Shown: positions 59,601 through 64,000 of the stretch, one piece after another
Numbering within the stretch: the first letter of the stretch is position 1
How the letters are laid out: the number at the start of each line of letters is the position of its first letter
Source: Gossypium raimondii
Lineage: Eukaryota; Streptophyta; Magnoliopsida; Malvales; Malvaceae
NCBI RefSeq assembly: GCF_025698545.1
Contig: NC_068570.1
Coordinates: 58,733,924 to 58,797,923 of the forward strand
Length of the DNA: 64,000 nt
Reading direction: 5' to 3'
The notes under the pieces: model-generated
Seen by the model: the letters and a program-made list of their open reading frames with translations, nothing else
Told to the model about the DNA's origin: nothing
Databases searched by the model: none
Program-made: the position numbers and the translations under genes

Positions 59601-59968
59601 TGGGGCAATGCATCTGGGTTGGGGCATGAGTGTCAACATACTAAGTTATTAGGGCACGAGGTTTTTTAAGCCGCAGCCCATTCGTCCTTCTTTGGCCCTC
59701 TTTGTAATTGCTTGGTCTTGCGCTTAATAATCTTTGATCTTGCACCCCAAGCTTGTATGCATTGAATTAAAGTCATAAAAATACTAAAATAGTTATTTAT
59801 TACTAACTAATATAAAATCAAAGCAAAACTAAATAAAAATGCTAATGTATGTAAATGTAACATTAAATATGCAAATGAAGTTAAGACGTGATATTTTACT
59901 TGAAGATTAATAAAAAAAATAAAGCAATAAAGGCCTAAAATACATGAATTATGAACACTTATCAATGA
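55960..59968 (-). mobile_element. Older LTR-type fossil interrupted by a solo LTR
   Basis: On the minus strand the sequence starting TGATAAGTGTTCATAATTCA (59968 down) and resuming on the far side of the inner LTR to about 55960 has the style of a plant LTR: an AT-rich start and a middle with many CCCC-containing words around 59560-59700. Only one copy and no internal region are visible, so it is a fragment or solo LTR; the left boundary is uncertain. Confidence 0.35.
56672..59451. mobile_element. Solo LTR, Ty3/gypsy-like, 2.78 kb
   Basis: A fossil LTR. It starts TGTAACACTCCTAATCCGAT and ends AAAACAGCTGTTACA, the TG...CA termini of LTRs, and is flanked by ttaat on both sides (56667-56671 and 59452-59456), the 5-bp duplication made at insertion. 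A cluster of CACACGGCCGTGTC-type words at about 56905-57200 is characteristic of a large cotton gypsy LTR group, from memory. No second LTR, internal genes or primer site are present, so it most likely arose by LTR-LTR recombination. The exact target duplication suggests moderate age. Confidence 0.75.
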
Positions 59969-62900
59969 CCAGAATATGGATACTCAAAGAGGATTAGATC
60001 ATGAGGGACAAGAGTAAGTTTAGAGTATTAGAGAAGAGAAAATGTCTTGGCCTTCTATCATGGTGTCCGTAGGCTTTAAAGGGAACATTCACAATGTGCC
60101 ATGTGTTGCTTGTGTATCGATTTCGAACCCTCTTGAATTTAATAGACCTACTAATACCTTGTCGTTGTAGGTAGGAAAAGAATATATGTGGCGTATGAGT
60201 GACAAATATATACTCCATGTGAGGCACATGGTCCCAATATATGGGATCATGAGGCCTTGGGCTCACAAGACGATTCTTCTTGATTAATGGCATTGACTTG
60301 TGAGATCTCAAAGACACGAGACGAGCTTGCGAGGTATTGGTATAACAATATATATATATGAAAAAGTTTACCGTCATACCTTAATTCTTTATTTTTTTTA
60401 AAAATATTTATACTTAACACCCGTAAGTGACACATTTAAATACAAATATCGAAATATGACAGTTGAATATATATATATATATATTTTAAAATAAATTTTA
60501 ATATTCAACATTAGTGGCAAATTTTAAAAAGTGATCGCCATTTGTCCCTATTGATGAAACACATGATTGAACAAGTTAATTAAACTAGTTGGATTGAGAA
60601 CCAATTTGAAAAATCAAAGGAAAATTCAATGAGTTATAAAAACATATTGAAATTAGTTTAAAATTTTAATTTTAATTTTATAATTTTTTGCATTTATCCA
60701 AAATTTTAATTATATTTTAATATTTATAAAAAAATTTAAATTTAATTTAATTTTAAACCGATTAAACCAAAAATTCATCCTTCTTCTAAGTGTCCCACAG
60801 CCTGTAACCATTAATTACCACTAGTGTTAATCATGAGGTAATGCCTTGGTTTCTAAAACATACAAATTATCATTTAGTATAAAGTGAACAACTGGTATTA
60901 TTGTTAAATAATTCCAAAATTTTAGCCATCATTATTTACCTTCCTTACTTAAATTATGAACACAAAATCAATTTATCTGATTGCATTCAAGTGCCTCCAG
61001 ATTCTATAAATTTCATGGATACATTTTTAGAAAAAAAATTAGGTTAAAAGTGATAAATATATATAATGATAATTTCAGTCTTTAATATTTATTTATTTTG
61101 TCAATTCGGTCATATTTTTATCACTTTGATATTTAACCTTCAAATTTTAGTTAATTTATTTATTTTATTATGAAAAATTTGACTAAATTGTTAAACTTTA
61201 ACAGTACTAATCGTCAACTTGCATGATAATTCATATGTACTTTATTATAAATATGAATATTTTATTTAATTTTTAAACTTTTAATTTTTTTATGAAATAT
61301 CGTAGACTTCTAGATGAACTGCCATGTTAGTGATGTTAAAATTTTAGCAGTTCAATCAATTTTTTGTCCCCAAAAATAAAATACTACAATTTAAAGGTTA
61401 AATTTTAAAGTAATAAAAATAAGGCTAAAATAATAAAAAGAATAAACATTAGAGACTAAATTTTCATTATACCTAAAAAAGCTTTAGACTTGATTATTTT
61501 ACTTAAATCAATAGGCAATTTTGTTTCATATTCTAATAAACCTTTAATATTTAATTAAATTTCAAATAAGCCCTGATCCTTAATTTAGATTTAAGTAAAT
61601 CCTTCATCATAAATTAACCATTCCCTTGAAAAAATATATACTTAGGTAGAAATTAAAGATAAAAAGAATACATTTTTAGGTGTATAAAATATATAAAATT
61701 TATTTAAATAAAATACTAATTTTTTTTAGATTTACTCAAAATTTTACAATGTATTTATTTATAAATATGTTATATCCTTTCTTTATATTGCCTCGTCAAG
61801 TCATTGATAATAATACAGTCTTATACGTGACAAAGCTCGAGTCCCATATCCTCATCAGGAAGCAACATGCTTCGCTAAAACATCATGTAACAACCAAGTA
61901 GACCCACATAATCTGTAAAAAAAACATATTGCAAAACGTTCCTAACAACATTTGTCAATCCATCACTTCTAAACTTAGCAGGTGCCTCACCTAATTCTTT
62001 CAGGTTGACTCCAACAATACTTTAAGCTGACATACATCACCCTTACCATGTCATTTTTGGAATGGGAAATGAATGGTTGGGGCCTACACTCAACCATTTC
62101 CCTTTTATAGGTATCCCCGTAGCATCGAGGTAATGTAGAGGTCAGTCATATAGTGTATAATATGCATGAACTTAACTCCAAAACTCTCTTAAACCACTAG
62201 TTTAGTGGCTTTCCACACCATCCACAATGTCAAACTACCCATACTCTTAACAATTTTTCGCACCGTCCATGTTGAAGATCGCCCTCACTCTAATGGCTCT
62301 CCGCACTCTTCATGGTGGATCCATCTCGTTATACAATTAAATACCTTATATAAATTTTAGTGTCATGACAAAATGGGATCAAAATTTTGATTATTTATAA
62401 AAATATTTTTAAAGTGATCTCAATTTTTTGATTAATTCCACCAAACATCCTTAAACTATGGGCTAGATTTTAAATTGGTCCTTAGAGTTTGAAACACTAT
62501 AATTGAGTCCTCAAAGTATTAACATTTTATCAACCAAGTCATTCTGTTAGCTTAATAGCTAGTTTAGAACATTTTTAGAATATCAGATCAAATTGTAAAC
62601 ATGTGTGTACCTACTATATAGACAACTTCGATAAGAAGTGTTAAATAAACAGATAATGTCATCGAAAATTAGGAGGACTACTTTTTTTGGCATGACAAAT
62701 TTAAACTGTTCATGCGATAGATACACGTGTTTATAAATTGATTGATGTATTTTAGATATGTTTTATGCCAAATTTAAGTTGACTTTTAATACTTAAACTA
62801 ACGTCAAGATTGATAAAAACACTTAATTAACGTGATATTGATACTTTAGAAATACAATAAAAACAAATTGAAGTTTAAAGATGAATTTAGAATTTAAATC

Positions 62901-64000
62901 ACAATTCAAAGACTTTTGTAAGGTTAAATTTTGTAGAAGTTGTGAATTTAATCCATTCACTTTAATTTGATTATTTTAGTCCTTGTACTTTTCAAAATTT
63001 AAAATTTCAGTCCTCACCAAACTAAAACTGTTAAATTAATTAAGTAAAATTATGCTATTTTCAGAATCGATGTGCCAAACATATTATCATATATGTTATG
63101 CCATGTCAACTTATTATCTTCACATATTACTCACTAAACATCCAGTTAATGGTTAATAACTGTCATTTGCGTTAAGATTGAAATTTTAAAATTCAAAATG
63201 TATAGGGACTTTGAATTATTCGATTGGAGAATATGGACCAAATCTGCAATTGTACGCATAGTATATGACTAGTAATTGAATTTAATCAAACAAATTTAAC
63301 CGTTATCATTTAAGTCAGGACTAAAATTTCAAAATCCAAAGGGACTAAAAGTGACCAATCCAAAAGTTTAAAACTAAAATTAATCAAATTAAAATATAAA
63401 GACTAAATCCATAAATTTCTTAAAGTATAGGGACTAATAACAAAATTTAATCCTCCTGTAAAGTTATTTAAAAAAAAAAACCTTGGTCCCAAATATAATT
63501 ACAAAGTACCATGATGTCTTTTTTAGGACTCTCAAGGTAATGTCTAGTTGTAAAGTAACAGCGACAGCACTGTTCATTCTTTAAAGATGTTTATAAATCA
63601 AATCATATTCGAATTAAATTTTATTAATATATTTTATATTTATTTAAATATAATTCGACTTGAAATATGATTAATATTTTAGGTAAATTAAATCATATTT
63701 ATAAATGATTAATTTAAATTTATTAGATATTAAATATTAAATGTTTTTATTTATTAAAATTTTAAATATATAAATATTTAATTTTATATAATATAATTTA
63801 AAAATATATACATAAAATTAAAATATTACATTACATCAGCTTTGAATGTTGAAGTCTAAGCCTATGTTTTTTGCCTAAACTCATTTTTAAAGGTATTGTG
63901 CTCTTATTTAAATCCTCCAATATTTTAGATAAAACTACGAGAATTCTTAAACAAATTTGCTTCATATATTTGAATTGAAGTGAGCAACCGAATATAGTAT
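59969..64000. other. Gene-free AT-rich end of the window
   Basis: No gene recognised. 59970-60380 and 61800-62340 have mixed base composition and could be parts of transposons I do not know. A (TA)n run is at about 60466-60484. About 61056-61480 (TATAATGATAATTTCAGTCT left, AGAGACTAAATTTTCATTAT right) is MITE-like and related to 1487-1818. About 62430-62930 resembles the 13619 family in diverged form. 62930-63450 contains two diverged stretches with AATTTAATCCATTCACTTTA and AATATAAAGACTAAATCCAT as inverted phrases. From 63560 onward only A/T-rich filler is seen. Confidence 0.45.

Noticed and set aside
59994-60435. Overlapping minus ORFs of 127 and 62 residues
   Set aside because: No recognisable domain, no promoter or splice support, and overlapping frames with similar length. 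Probably chance in a moderately GC-rich patch.

Overview
This window looks like euchromatic nuclear DNA of a dicot plant. The genes have short exons and AT-rich introns, the spacers are very AT-rich, and the proteins are plant-specific or plant-like (LOB domain, NHL/LEA-2, RHD3-like, MSI4/FVE-like, endomembrane TMN). The LTR that opens TGTAACACTCC and the dense short inverted-repeat transposons resemble what I know of cotton (Gossypium, Malvaceae). The genus is an inference from memory, not a proven match.

Layout, left to right. 1-1196 (-): CHMP1-type ESCRT-III gene, cut by the window edge. 2626-3318 (+): single-exon C2-domain protein. 5669-7597 (-): cytosolic ribosomal protein eL28 in three exons, with a candidate C/D-box snoRNA in its second intron. 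7994-10122 (+): intronless, frameshifted copy of DNA ligase 1 lying head-to-head with the eL28 promoter. 10881-11052 (+): LINE-type RNase H scrap. 11201-13094 (-): FHA-domain nuclear protein whose single intron is a five-copy tandem array of about 197 bp that includes the exon 2 splice-acceptor region. 13.2-16.1 kb: cluster of MITEs. 16266-22581 (+): 15-exon MSI4/FVE-like WD40 protein that lacks the usual basic N-terminus. 22.6-25.1 kb: MITEs, two with clear 9-bp target duplications. 25110-29745 (+): seven-exon TM9SF/TMN protein. 30.5 kb (-): kinase-domain scrap. 31223-31417 (-): 64-residue conserved small protein. 36050-36562 and 38274-38741 (-): tandemly duplicated LOB-domain genes. 39692-39934 (+): small orphan ORF. 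40991-41299 (+): second LINE RNase H scrap. 41742-42506 (-): NHL/LEA-2 membrane protein. 42.6-47.0 kb: MITEs, some abutting. 47056-55020 (-): 23-exon RHD3-like 2 dynamin-type GTPase. 55.4-64 kb: gene-free, with a 2.78-kb solo LTR that has an exact 5-bp target duplication and lies inside what looks like an older LTR, then more MITEs and unrecognised AT-rich DNA.

The genes are ordinary and unlinked in function: endosomal sorting, translation, chromatin, Golgi/endosome membrane proteins, ER shaping and transcription. I found no new multi-gene system. The most useful observations are the intronic snoRNA candidate with a 10-nt match to 25S rRNA, two GC-AG introns supported by reading frame, the intron array that copied a splice acceptor, the LOB tandem pair with a 3' truncation, and several MITE families with 9-bp duplications recurring in host introns. 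Exon joins were checked by hand for reading-frame phase. All family names and comparisons come from memory, without database searches.
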